A DNA stretch of 64,000 bases. Source: Lumbricus terrestris (taxonomy: Eukaryota; Annelida; Clitellata; Crassiclitellata; Lumbricidae). Of this stretch, positions 16,986 through 29,600 are shown in pieces (position 1 is the stretch's first letter; each line of letters opens with the position of its first letter). A program made the position numbers and the translations under genes. The stretch lies in assembly GCA_949752735.1 (NCBI GenBank), contig OX457047.1:19834372-19898371 (forward strand), given 5' to 3'. The notes under the pieces were generated by a model. The model made no database searches and had not been told where the DNA came from. It was given only the letters and a program-made list of their open reading frames with translations.

Positions 16986-17659
16986 CAAAAATAACTTATC
17001 AATACTGTTTCATGAATTAGGTTGATTTTAAGAATTAAAATTAACAAAACTTTACAAAATAGAAAAGAAGCAGTAAGACAAGTGCGTTAGCACAAACAAC
17101 AAAAGTCTTTGTTTGGCAGAACAATGTGACGTTTGATTGTCAATTGAACGACTCTTCAATGAACCAAAGATCAAAATCATCATCATCATCATCATCAGTC
17201 CCAGAATACTGAAAACAATTGAGTATTGTATCACTTTCAGAAGAAGTATGTCTGATGATGGAGACACTAATCAGATTAAGTTGCATGAACTGCATGACTC
17301 TCAAAGACAAACATCAACGCTTCTGTTGCTCAACTTAATGTCCAAAATCTCAACTGCGTCATGTAAGAATTCAAACCGAACATCTATGAGATAATCATGT
17401 TTCACATAAATTCTTACTAGATTCAGTGCAAATGTCCAAATATACAATAACAACACACACACAATCACACATACATGTACAAGTGGGAGACAAGTGACCG
17501 AGATGTTTGACGATGCATTTGCCTCGTCTCAAGTCGCAAAAATCTGACGCGAAACTGGGAATTTCCTAAGCTGTACATTTCATTCAAAGAAAGAAATTAC
17601 ACGGCAAGAGAGAAAAGTGTGTGAGCATAATTCTTCACAATGCAGCACCGCAGAGCAGG

Positions 17660-17825
17660 ACTTTTAAAGGAGTTTCTTTTAAACAGCACAATCCAAATCG
17701 GATGACAGTAACCGTTCTTACTATTCTTAACTGCACAGAAGTGCTTCTACAAATGCACAGATCCATTTAGAACCACTGCTCACTTTGTGTAGAACTGCAT
17801 GCTGAAAATACCTGCTGCTGCAGGG
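17660..17825 (-). mobile_element. Diverged 'CAGGGC..GTGCAG' hAT MITE
   Basis: Reverse orientation relative to 7127. The words 'aatcggatgacagtaa', 'aactgcacagaagtgcttctaca' and 'tttgtgtagaactgcatgctg' are shared with 38180-38380. Ends eroded. Confidence 0.75.
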
Positions 17826-17953
17826 TTCGAGATTGGAGAGTGGGTGCTTTGAAGTGTCAGGGTGGCAGCTCGCTAGTACATTCTCCTTTCACCTCTGGCA
17901 CTGTGGTTCAAACCATCTATAGCTCTTGTATTGGAATAGGTTCACAGTAATTG

Positions 17954-17956
<3 letters not shown>

Positions 17957-18002
<46 letters not shown>

Positions 18003-18003
18003 G
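17957..18003. repeat. (TAA)n microsatellite
   Basis: About 16 uninterrupted TAA units. Confidence 0.97.
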
Positions 18004-18009
18004 CACCCA

Positions 18010-18470
18010 TGAATAAGCTGCTGCCAAGCGCTTGGCTTTCGAGTGACACTCTAGAAATTTGGAGATTACGATTATGATAATTTACACAGCTGATACAGAC
18101 GAAATTTTGCAGTGTTCAAGTTAAAAATAAACAAATTGTACGAAATGTTAAAAAGATTGGTCATAAGCTGTGATCTGAATGCTTCCCATTCTGCAACGTT
18201 CTTGCCATGGCCGGGGGATTAGCTTGCGATACTTAATTTATATGATATGATACTCCATCCAAGACTGAAGCACAGAGTGAGTGGGATCTTTAGAGAAGCA
18301 CTCAAAGTACAGCTGAAAGCATGCATTGTAGTCAAAAGAACCACGATATTTAACAACCACAGGATGATAATGCTTATTCACACTCTGTATCTTCAAAGCG
18401 CTCGTGAATAAGCTGGTGCCCTGCATTTGGCTTCGAGTGGCACCGTAGAGTTTGAAAGTGATGATTTACG
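18010..18470. repeat. Two copies of the 'CTTGGCTTTCGAGT' dispersed repeat
   Basis: Copies at about 18010-18075 and 18395-18470 (gcgctcgtgaataagctggtgccctgcatttggcttcgagtggcac). Between them lies unique AT-rich sequence. No gene seen. Confidence 0.6.
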
Positions 18471-18474
18471 ATTA

Positions 18475-20524
18475 AAATATGCAAGCTCGCTCATCAGATA
18501 TTCGAGCTGCCCAGAAATTTCAAGATGTCGAACAGTTACGGCAATGCTTCAAGGTCATAAACATACAGAACTTACAGCACTTAACATGGCAACAACATTC
18601 AGCATTTTTACAGGACACTTGGACTAGTTAATGTAAATCTCGAATGCCTTAAGATCATAACTCAGGTGTCATGACATGAGAGGTTTCGGGCATTTCAACT
18701 TCAGGTCTCAAAAAGAATCTCCAGAAAAATTCCAAGGTGATTAATAAAATTATATCGAGGGCTGCAATAATATGTACACATCTCACATTACAATTACAAC
18801 TACTTCCAGGTGTAATAAGATATCTAACGTATGTACAGTTTATCATTTCTAGAATCTTACGAGTTTAGAACATTGAACTAATGTTCATGCTTTTTCCAGA
18901 ATAATCACACGAAGTTACACGTGTCGACAGGATATTCGAGATAATCGCAACATGATATAAGACAACTAATCATATTTTATAACATTCACAGCATGATCAA
19001 GAGATCTTTGAGTATTCACGATATTCATAGGATGTTCAAAAGGCAATCGCAAGATATTGAGTGTTCTCATGCACAATTTATACTATTCAAAACATAATAA
19101 TTCAAGGTATCCGCTCACCACTGAAAAGAGCGTCCACAAGACAAAAAACAAACAAAAAATAACACTGACTAAAGACCTTTCAACAACTACAATCAATGCA
19201 CAACACAATGTTGACATGCAAACCAGCAGATCAACAGAATCAGAGTTGGCCATGGACTTTTAAATCTATCACATTCCAGAACTGATCATTCCAGCGCACT
19301 GTTGAGTCCACACTGCAGTAGCCAACCCAGCTGCAGATATGTTAAGTGCAAATATAAAGAAAAATCCATCGCAACTAAAAAGCAGCTACAAAAGATTTAG
19401 ATTTCACCTAAAAGAGTTTTGATCCACAGCACATAGGCCTACAGTACAAGAAACAATAATGATCAAGGAAAAGTGTAATCATAAAATGGCTTTTGATAGT
19501 CATGGCTGAAAGCGTTTATCTACTATAACAAAAGACCTGTATGGTACAAATTCACTGCAATACCTTTAGCACATCTTCAAGATTTTGACTCAAACAACCG
19601 ACTTTACCAGTTAGAGGGAGAAAGTGTCAAAAGACACTGGATTATGATAACGATGCAAAAATACAAAATAAGTCAACAATAAGTCAGAAACAAGACTGCA
19701 TTGCAAATCTACAAACATAATTTCAAATGCGAGCCATGTGCTAAAAGTAATAATTTCAAATGCTTTAATGACGAGCCATGTGCTAAAAGTAACTGGGAAG
19801 CAAATTCAGCTCATCATCGTCAAATGAAGGAATCTAAACTTCAGACTACCCAGAAAATTTACAGATGTCATAAATACGCGAACAACAAACAAGCTGTTAA
19901 AAGACTACATCTAGTTTGAAACACAAAGCTTTCAGAACCTGAGCATGCCCAATCAATCCATACATCAACCCAACCTACACCCCAACCCAACACATACATC
20001 AATCTAACTCATACGTCAACCCAACCCATAAGTCAATCCAACTCGTATGTCAACTCAACCCATATGTCAACTCAACCCACAAGTCAACCCAACCCATATG
20101 TTTACGCAACTCATACGTCAACCCATGCCATACGTCAACCCGACCCACATGTTGACCCAACTCAAGCGTCAACTTGTACGTCAAACCAACCCACAGCCAA
20201 CTCTGACTAGAACACAAAACTTGAACAATGTGACACTTATGGAAACATGGAGCATACACATCAACCGATGACCCTTTCCATGCTAATCCGTGGTCTGTCC
20301 ACTGGCTCCCCATCCCGTTGGTGTCTGGCATGGATGTCCGTCCACGTGAGGTGTGATGAATGCAGAACATTAAGGGAGTCATTACAAGAACATCATCATC
20401 ACAGCACACATATCAAAGGTCAAAGAGCACGGCCTATGAGGTAAACAGCCAATGATGACTTTCTCCTGAAAGAAGGAAAGTTAGTAGTAGTAGTAGTTGT
20501 AGTAGTGGTAGTAGTCGAAGGCTG
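18475..20524 (-). other. DLG downstream/3' UTR region, no coding exon
   Basis: Mostly AT-rich with no protein-like frame. The minisatellite at about 19945-20200 sits in it. Part of it should be the DLG 3' UTR, transcribed toward lower coordinates. No convincing AATAAA (TTTATT on this strand) was seen close to the stop; one ATTAAA-type word is near 19765. Confidence 0.4.
19945..20200. repeat. Degenerate 'cgtcaacccaacccata' minisatellite
   Basis: Units of about 17-18 bp such as cgtcaacccaacccataag, drifting. Likely in the DLG 3' UTR or just downstream. Open frames of 70-119 codons are periodic artefacts. Confidence 0.85.
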
Positions 20525-20631
20525 TCATAATGATTCCCGAGATGGAACCCAGATGACTGGTCTAGACTGGTCGCGGATGACATCCTTGACCTTTGCATAG
20601 ACCTCGTTTGCTGTGTCGCCCGAAACAATCG
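20525..20631 (-). CDS. DLG: DLG terminal coding exon
   Basis: It encodes [20 protein letters not shown] then [15 protein letters not shown] and a TGA stop. The C-terminus is the counterpart of vertebrate YIWVPAKEKL. Acceptor tccatttcag. The 3' UTR continues below 20525 and holds a (TAG)n tract just after the stop; its end was not located. Confidence 0.96.
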
Positions 20632-23600
20632 CTGAAATGGACAGCAAAGAAAAAACTTAATGCTACGTAGACTCAAGCACCTGCAGTAGTTTTCCAACAA
20701 ATCACCTTGCACAAACGAACGAAAACAACTATATTCTGTTTAACTACAATATTCATCAAAAAGTAAAATTTTGCACTATACTCTGGGCATCGCTCCTCCA
20801 CTCTCTGAGCACGAACTCAAGCACAGTGCCTTATTTGCAATTGACCCCATGGTAGGGTATGGACTTCCACTGTCTATATGCCTCACGCCTAAGGTTTGCT
20901 CAGATGTGTTTTATCGCAGCCTTAAGACCGTCCTTTTCAGCCAAGGGTGGGCCGGGAGCGCTCCTGTCTAGTAACCTTGACGGGGCGCTATATAAATCTC
21001 CATAATGAATGAATCAAATGAATTCACCAATACCATTCATTCTTAATTCAATGTCACATGGTCTAATATCTGTAAATACCATCAATTTCTCTATGAAAAC
21101 TTTTGTAATAATTATGGCGATGATGATAAGGAAAATAAAACTAATGGCAGAGAAAGATATGGTCATTGGTCAGTTACGATAAACAAATGATCATAATGAT
21201 CACATAATAACAATTCGAATACTGCACAGCGTGTATTGCACGAAACATTATCACATTAAGTTGCACTTGTCGTCTAGAACTGTCGGGTAGCTATACGTTA
21301 AGCGCTTTCGTGACGTTACTGTGAGGCTCTATATAAATGACCATATACACAATGGTAGCTTATGAAGACACAACTGTCGAAGTGACGTAGCCAGGAATTT
21401 ATAATGGGGGTGGGGGTTTGGGGAGTTTTATGGCCTGGCTGGATGCCCTTTCTGACATCAGCCCAACAGTATTACAGTAAATAAAAAGGGAATAAAGTAA
21501 CAAAGGGAATAAAGTAAGAAAAACAAAATTTTGTTACTACAAGCAATTGTTTTGTTAAAATTTTTCTTATTTAATTGGATAAATAACCTTTAAAAAACTT
21601 TTTCCCTAGGCCAATGGGGGGTTTTAACCCCGAAACCCCACCTCCTTGTCTACGCCACTGAACTGTCGTAGACATTTTCAAGCAAAAACTTACCTGTAAA
21701 GTACTCTCCGAATTCCTCCTCAAGCTTCATCGCACGCTCAAAAGTCTTTCGCGCTTGGTCCTCGGTTATTCGCTTGTTCCATTCCCTTCAAATAAAACAT
21801 ATAGATGCACACTCACAGTCTTTTATTAGAGTTTGTAAGCTTTCTTTAATATATTTCATCACTTATTGCAGCCATCATATACCGTACTCTAGGATCAAGC
21901 TCCTAAGGATGAACCATTGCACATAATATGATCACTTGGTGGAGCAAAAACAATACAGTAATCATACAAAGCATCATCATTGTCGTTATCATCATCATGG
22001 ATGGATGGATCCGATTTGACCAGGGTCTATGACAACAGAGGTCATTACCCTGAATAGAAATTTGCTTGGCATATTACAGCACTTAAGAGCTTTTTTATTA
22101 TCATCAACAGCCATGGGTTCAATGCCCGTAGGCGTCTAGTGCCTTTTTCGCATTGTCTCTCCAAGCAAGTCTGTTCTGAGTAGCATTGCTCCACGCCACT
22201 CTACAATGTCATCCATCCACTCTCGATGCGGCCTTCCTCTTTGTTGCTGCCCTCCATTATTCCAAACCTTTTGCTAAAAACCGAGCAACAGAGTTAGTCT
22301 AACGCTAAATTATATGAGTTCAGATATATCATGCTGCTAACATGATGGTTTCAGGAGATCTTGGCTTGATGAAGATTGCGATTGGAAAGAGTCCGGCTGC
22401 CTGCAACCGTTTGATAGCATGTCCACTCACATCCAGAATGCAGTGCTTCCCCTAAAGAAACAACAATCAGAGCTCATTAGCTCAATCTTCATTCTACGGC
22501 AAACTCACCTACAAAATTTGCATAAATATATTAAGAAATCTTCTAAATTTCTCACCATCACAAACAAGCCAAGACAGGAGACGATCTTATACATGTCTGC
22601 AAAAGTCATGCTGCCTTGTATAATCCAGTGCCAGGTCAGAGTCCGGGAAGGTCAAGTCAAGCAGACATCTTGGTGCTACGGTAACAATTAATGATATGAG
22701 TACACTTAATAATGCAGATTTCAAAGAACCTCACAAAGCACTCTACCTATGATGACTAACAGATTGAAAGAAGTGCATTTAAGACAGCTAGTAAATGTTG
22801 CATAGAGTCAAAGGCAAGAGTAAACAAGTTCAGCGGGAGCTAATTAGGTTGATGAACCTTTCTTACAAAAGTCCTTACTAAAGAATCCTGAAAACCTTCT
22901 AAATTTTTCTGATTAATTTTTTATTTATACAGTTTGGCCAGCTGTCCCTTAATCACCTCTACAACTTAGATAAAGCACAGCAATATAAGAATATAAAATA
23001 CGGTAACAAAATGTAAGTGAAGGCAAAGAATGGGAATTGGAAGAGAAGCCATTCATTCCCTTGGGGCAGCAACAAAGAATCCCAACCAAGCTAAATTGCT
23101 GAAGCAGTTTTTTGAGATAAAAAGCAAAGTATATCGTTTCTAAAAATTTACAGAACGCCTCTTGCGGCATCATAGACTACAAGGCTTTTTTAATGTGCAC
23201 TTGTACACAAAATGTGCAGTTCAAAATGGATTTGTGCAGTTGTAGAAGCACTTCTGTACAGTTAAAACTAGCAAAAAATGGTCATTGTCCTCCGATTGGA
23301 AATAATTTACCATGGAAAATGGGAGGAAAAGAAGGAGTTGTGCAGTTCTAAAAATTCCTTAAAAACAGCCCTGATAGACTATTCATGAGCGCCTTAAGCA
23401 CAGAAGTCCCATGGAAAAAGAAACGCCCTGAGAGAGCGAGAGGATGCGGGGAAGAGCTCAGAAATGAGCTTAGCCCGTAGAAGAGGGAGGAGAGGCCATT
23501 CCATGTGGAGGGACCTATCACAGTAAATGCCCCATGGTAGGGAACGGTAGGTGGTGGTATTTGCAGTTTAACGTCACTGTGTGGTAACAAAGACCATTAG

Positions 23601-26600
23601 CGATGCCCTCCTCCTTTATCCAGGACTGGCACTGGAATGGGATTCAAATGCCTGGCTACGAGCCAAGGCACACCGAACACATATAACATGCTCCATCAGC
23701 GCAACCGCTAAACATGTTGCATACAGTGTTAAATAGCTGTGCCACAGCTTAGCACTGACCTTGTCAGCCACTTCCTTGACCGACTGAATGCTGGTGCCAT
23801 AGAGATTGTCGTTGTACTGTCCCGCTTCAATGAACAGGTGGTTCTGTATGTCCTGCTCCATCTGGCTGCGTGATAAGACAAAGTGGTAGTCACGGCCATC
23901 CACCTCGTACGGTCTTTTCGGCCTAGTGGTATCTGCAGAGACACAGACAATGTCAACGTGATAACCAAGTTGAAGGCATGACAAACTTTCAGTCTTTGAG
24001 TCTTCCATATAAATCACGCAGTACAAAAATAATTATTTTCATATTGAAATATTTTCATATTTGCTTTTAGTCAAACTGTAAACCACAACATTTTCAAGGA
24101 CAAAATTGCATGCTTACCAACAGCCTCAGTCAGTGTCATCTAAATTGTTCTTAATTAACTAACTGAACATCCGAAACACGAATGAGAGCTAATGGTAGCA
24201 GAAATCCTAATGACATGTGTAAAAGCAGCACATGTATATTAAAACTACAATGTCATTTTAAATTTCAATACTACTGAACCCTTACCATTGGGGCTGATAC
24301 CCGTTTTAAGTTTTAAAATTTCTCCTTTACCTGTTTTATATGGTAGTTTCAAATTGGCCACATGCTCAACATCATTGAAGCTAAAAATGTCTGAGAATAT
24401 GTAAAAATTTCATCAAAATGAAACTACATTTTCCTAGTACATACAATTTTTTGGAGAAAAAACTTTCACCCTTTGGTCAACACTTACGAGGCACACAGCT
24501 GCCAAACTTGTCTGGAAATTCGGAAATGAGATCATCGTTAATTCGATCCTTCAGCGGTCCAAGGATTACAACAGGTCGAGTATATTTCACTAAAAATAGC
24601 ATAAACAGCGTTAGCCCTATCTGTAAACAGAAGCAGACAATTTGATTCACACAGAAAAATCACTGGATATCATTTGACCCTGCTGGCCAAATAATTAAAT
24701 TTGGCTGATAAAATAAAAATATCAGTATTATGCATCTACATGGAGAAATGTTCTAAATGAACCTAATCTAGTTTCATAACACGCTAGAGCACCAGTTAAG
24801 GCCCATCCATATGTCACATACGTAAGGAGGGTGATCGAATTTAGGCGATTTTGTATGGGGACGCAAAGGGATCTCATCAAAATGTGTTCATACACAAAAT
24901 AAATCTCCAATTACGATGTATTATACTATAGTCATCCAATTATACATTGTATAATGTGACTAATCATCCAATTATACATTGCATAATGTGACTAATTAGT
25001 CACATTATACAAAAGCCATGTGCAGCTATTCTGTGTTGTGAATAGTAGATCATATGGTTAAATAAATGCCTTATCTATATGACTTTCGCTTATTAACTTT
25101 TGTAAAGGTGTAGAGCAGCTTAGTTGTAGTACGCATGGAAAGGGTCCACAAAATGTACGAGGTACAATGGGGAGAGTATGAAAATAACTTTTTGCATAAG
25201 TAATATACGCAAAATTACGAATGAACACTAACGGAATCGACAAAAAACTTTCTGCAAAGCTGGGAGACTAGAAATTCAGCCTGACCACAATGCAGAATAG
25301 AGCACTTGTAGAGACATGAAACACTGCAGATAAATAGATATGGTTAGTATAAAATAGGATAAATTAATTATTTGCATCCAAGTTCTGCTAGTGATATCCC
25401 TAATGGAAAAAATGAAGCAACAAATTATGCCAAATTTTCAAAGCGTAATGATAATGACAATGATTAAAATGATGAAAGCAAAAGATGACAATGACAACTG
25501 GTTTGCCTAATTCTACCACGATATCATAATTATCCATCAATGCCATAATTACAATTTAAATACAATCGGCACAATACATCTACAAAAATATCTTTGTATC
25601 AATGTCCTTTTGAGCAAATCGAAGTAAACCCTAAACATATTGCCTCATGCACACACATAAGTGGACAAATAAAATTATAATATGTCTACAATTATTTTAA
25701 TTATTTAATTTGATGAGTTTAGATATGCTTCTTACATTCTTGTTGGATGACTGGTTCATAGGACATGATAGGCTCATCAGTACCTGCACAAATTCAAAAA
25801 TAATACAAGGATATATATTATACAGTAGGTAGGTCTATTTCTCTAAAGCACATCTCAGTGGTATAAATGATGGTCATGTTTGTTAAGAAGAAACCTTTCA
25901 GCTGCTAGCACACACATACAAACACACACCTCCATGCACACATACCAACAATCACGCATCTACAGTTCTACACACATGAACAAACATAATAACGCGCGAA
26001 TATGAAAGCATAAACACATGCAAAAACATGCCCACTAACACGCACGCACACACACACACGCACTTACAATACACATACGCAAGCATGCATGGGCACACAC
26101 ACACAGAAACACAAACACACAGAATCCACCAATGGGTCATCATCCAGTTGACTCTGAAATTGGCAATTCGTGCTGCAAGGAGGATCTCTATAGACATCAT
26201 GATGCAATCATGGAATTACATTACTGCAAGTAATTAAGAGCTTTATGTGCAAAGAGCATATACATGTATATATATACATATATATATATATATAATAGAA
26301 GAAACATTCATTACTCTTGCTTGAATGAACTGACACTGGGTGAAGAAGAAGTTAAAAAATTGTCTGATAACATTAAATTACAATTTCAAGTTAGGTAAGT
26401 TTTTTTATGTCCTTCAGATTAAATTATTGCAATTTCTTATCCTCCATAACCAGATTCTCCTTTTTTCTGACCAATTTTGATTTTCAATGAACCATATACA
26501 AAGGCCTACGACATTAATAAATGATGCAACAAACAATAATTGCTTGTGGCTTTGTGCAATATAACACTATGACAGAACTTTCAGAAGTTGTAAGAAAACG

Positions 26601-29600
26601 CATGGTAAATTTGGGTGTGCCATGCAAACTTATAAAGAGCGATAACATAACAAAACATAGGTTTTTTATTGCTCCCAAGAAAAAACATAACATGATACAA
26701 TTTCAGATCAGTGCTAAATTGGGCTACAAAGAGAGGACCTCAAGGGGCCAAAGTCCCGCTAGCAGAGTCACCTATGTACCAGTATATTAAATAGAAGTTG
26801 GTAACATAAGCAGCGGGAGTCATCTGAATTCAAGATGAAATAATACATATCAGTACTGTCTAGTATAAGGATATTTTAGATAAACAAACAGAATACAAGG
26901 AATAGTTATACATTTAGAGTGAGTAAGTGGGCACACAAACGTTTTTTAAAGAGGTGATTATGCGCACCACGAATATCACCAGTTTGAAATTTTCTTATTT
27001 GATCTAGTTTTAAAATACCGTTGAGAAGAAAAAGTTGGGCAGTATGACACTTGTAAGGAGATTTAGTAATTAGTCTAATGGCCCTTTTTTTGCAAAATAA
27101 TCACACGTGTAAGACTTGAAGTATAGTTCGAGGCCCAGACAAAGTTACAATATGCTAAATAGGGGTAGACTAATGAGTAATATAAGCTAGTTAATATGTT
27201 GGTTGGCAACTTATATGAGATACGAGATAAAATACCTATATTTTTGGCCAATTTAATAGATATTTCGGAAATGTGTTCCATCCAGGTTAGTTTCTGATCG
27301 ACAACTACGCCAAGAAAGTTTACTTTGTTAGTTTGGGGGATGGGTACACCATCAATAAGTAATGAGTGGTAGCTATATATTGAAAGCCAGGTACCCACAG
27401 CTTCAAAATGAACCCCTGTCTCATACACCCCAAATTTCTAGGTTATTATATTCCATTGCATAGATTACATTATCACTCATGCTAAAGAAGTATAACTATT
27501 CACAATTAATCAGAGGAAACTAAAAGAAATTAGGCAAAATGTCGAAAAGGGAAAAGCACAAATATTCAAATTGTAATTAAATGCTATAATGTTGATAATC
27601 AAAGAAAAAGCAAAAACTAGTTTAAATAAACATTTACTTGGAAAAAAACTTGTTGTGTCAAACCTTGCTAGCCTCTGCCCCTTGCCATCCCCAATTCAGC
27701 AGACCACTAGGGCGTAAAAGCACTGAGCGTTTGTAAATTTTAACCAATACTAGAATCACTATAGATTGCTTTTCAGTTATGAAAATGCGGGTAATGGTGA
27801 CCAGTTACCTTTTGTAGGTGAATCAGTAGAAGCTGCGAAAAGATAAAAATGATAAACGCTGACAGAACCAACGAAACTTCGAATATTGCCAATACAATCA
27901 CAAACAACTCTACTTTCAGATACTTTCTACGATCTGCAGGCTGACCAATCACAATTCACAGCTACTTTCCTTGGCGTAATCATTTAAGTAGTTCCTTCCG
28001 AAACGGGCAATTCGACCTGCATTAATGTTTAAAAACGATAAAACCAGAAGTTCTCCATGCTCAATTTCAGATGTCATTGAGGAGCGATTGGATTGGACTA
28101 ATACAAATGCTGAATTTTTTATCCAATATGCAGCACATGTACAGAGAAGCTTACAGAGTTGGCTGTCTCATAGAACGGGTTTTTGAAGGCTTAAGCGGAT
28201 GGATCCCATGGAAAATCATTCGTGCATAGAATGTTCTTCACATCATCATGGTATACACGAACAACCATAATTCCGTGTAGCACATGCTATGAATCAAGCA
28301 CTACCACTGTCATCTAACTAATGAATATTAATTAGACTGTCCTAATGCAGTGGAATTATCCTGGAATCAGGGGCATTTTGAAGGATTGGTGTCAAGAGAC
28401 TCAGTCATCAAGGAGGGAAAACTTTCTCGTCTTTTGTCTGATGACGGATGGCTAGCAGTCCCTTGTCAGCGGCGGCTGTGATGCTGGCTTTGTTGGCATG
28501 TTCACATTGATGAATGAAGACCCAACAGTGGCAGACTGAAGGCAATTTATCTCACGCAGTTCAAATCATGTAACTGAAAAGTCATACAACGAAACGACCT
28601 CATCTGATCAGCAACGCTGAGTTTATTTCGTGAAGCAGTCCTCAAAAATCAATGTAATCTCGCAAATTCAGGTTCTAATTGTTCGTTTTAATGTGAGCTA
28701 CATAAAAAGAATGACGCGTCGCAGATCATTTAACCTGATTTCTAGGTAGTTTTTTGCTCAATGAATTGGCAATGTTTCTGCAAAATTCAGCGTAAAGGCT
28801 GTGCAGTTTATTAGATTTTTGAGCGAATTTTGGCAACAATCTAAACTGGTGAAATAACGACAGAATCATAATTATCTTTGCAAGTATAATTTACATTACA
28901 CAATAAAAGAATTTATTTGATTTATTTGGTTTCATTTTTTTATATCTTTTTATTGACTGAATGAATTGACACATTACACATAGACTAAATAACTCAATCA
29001 ATCAATCAATAGAAGTTTTTTTTATGGCAATCATTAGTAACAGTCAATAAAGTATGAACTAGACATTGTCAATAGACATTAGACAATACTACAATATCAG
29101 GTACAGCGGGAGGACCAAAAGGGATCAAGATCCTACTGAGTAGGGTCACCCAAGTAGCGGTTTTCAGGTAGGCCTACTATAGCAAAGACAGTCGTTTATG
29201 ACAGAATCATCCAAGTTCACAAAATGAGTAACAATAATAATCCTTATTATTTAATTGACATGTTTAAGTAAAGTAACCAAAAGTAAGGCTTAAGCATTTT
29301 ATTAAATTAATAAATATATTTAGAGTGATTTGACACAAACATTTAGACCTAAATCAACTACTATTATTTTACCATGTCCTCTCTACTGCTTACTACACTT
29401 TGACCAAGTGACTAAGTACAGAATTCGATGCATAGTCTATTAGTCATAATATTACTGTTAATCCATAAGATTGTTAAAACAAAGGTTGTTATTGTTTAAT
29501 TGTTAATCTATAAGACTGCATGATTGCTTGGACCAAAACAATTATAGGATGTAAGAAATGTTGGTAAATGATGGAAGTATGGTAAATAAAAGAATCAATA

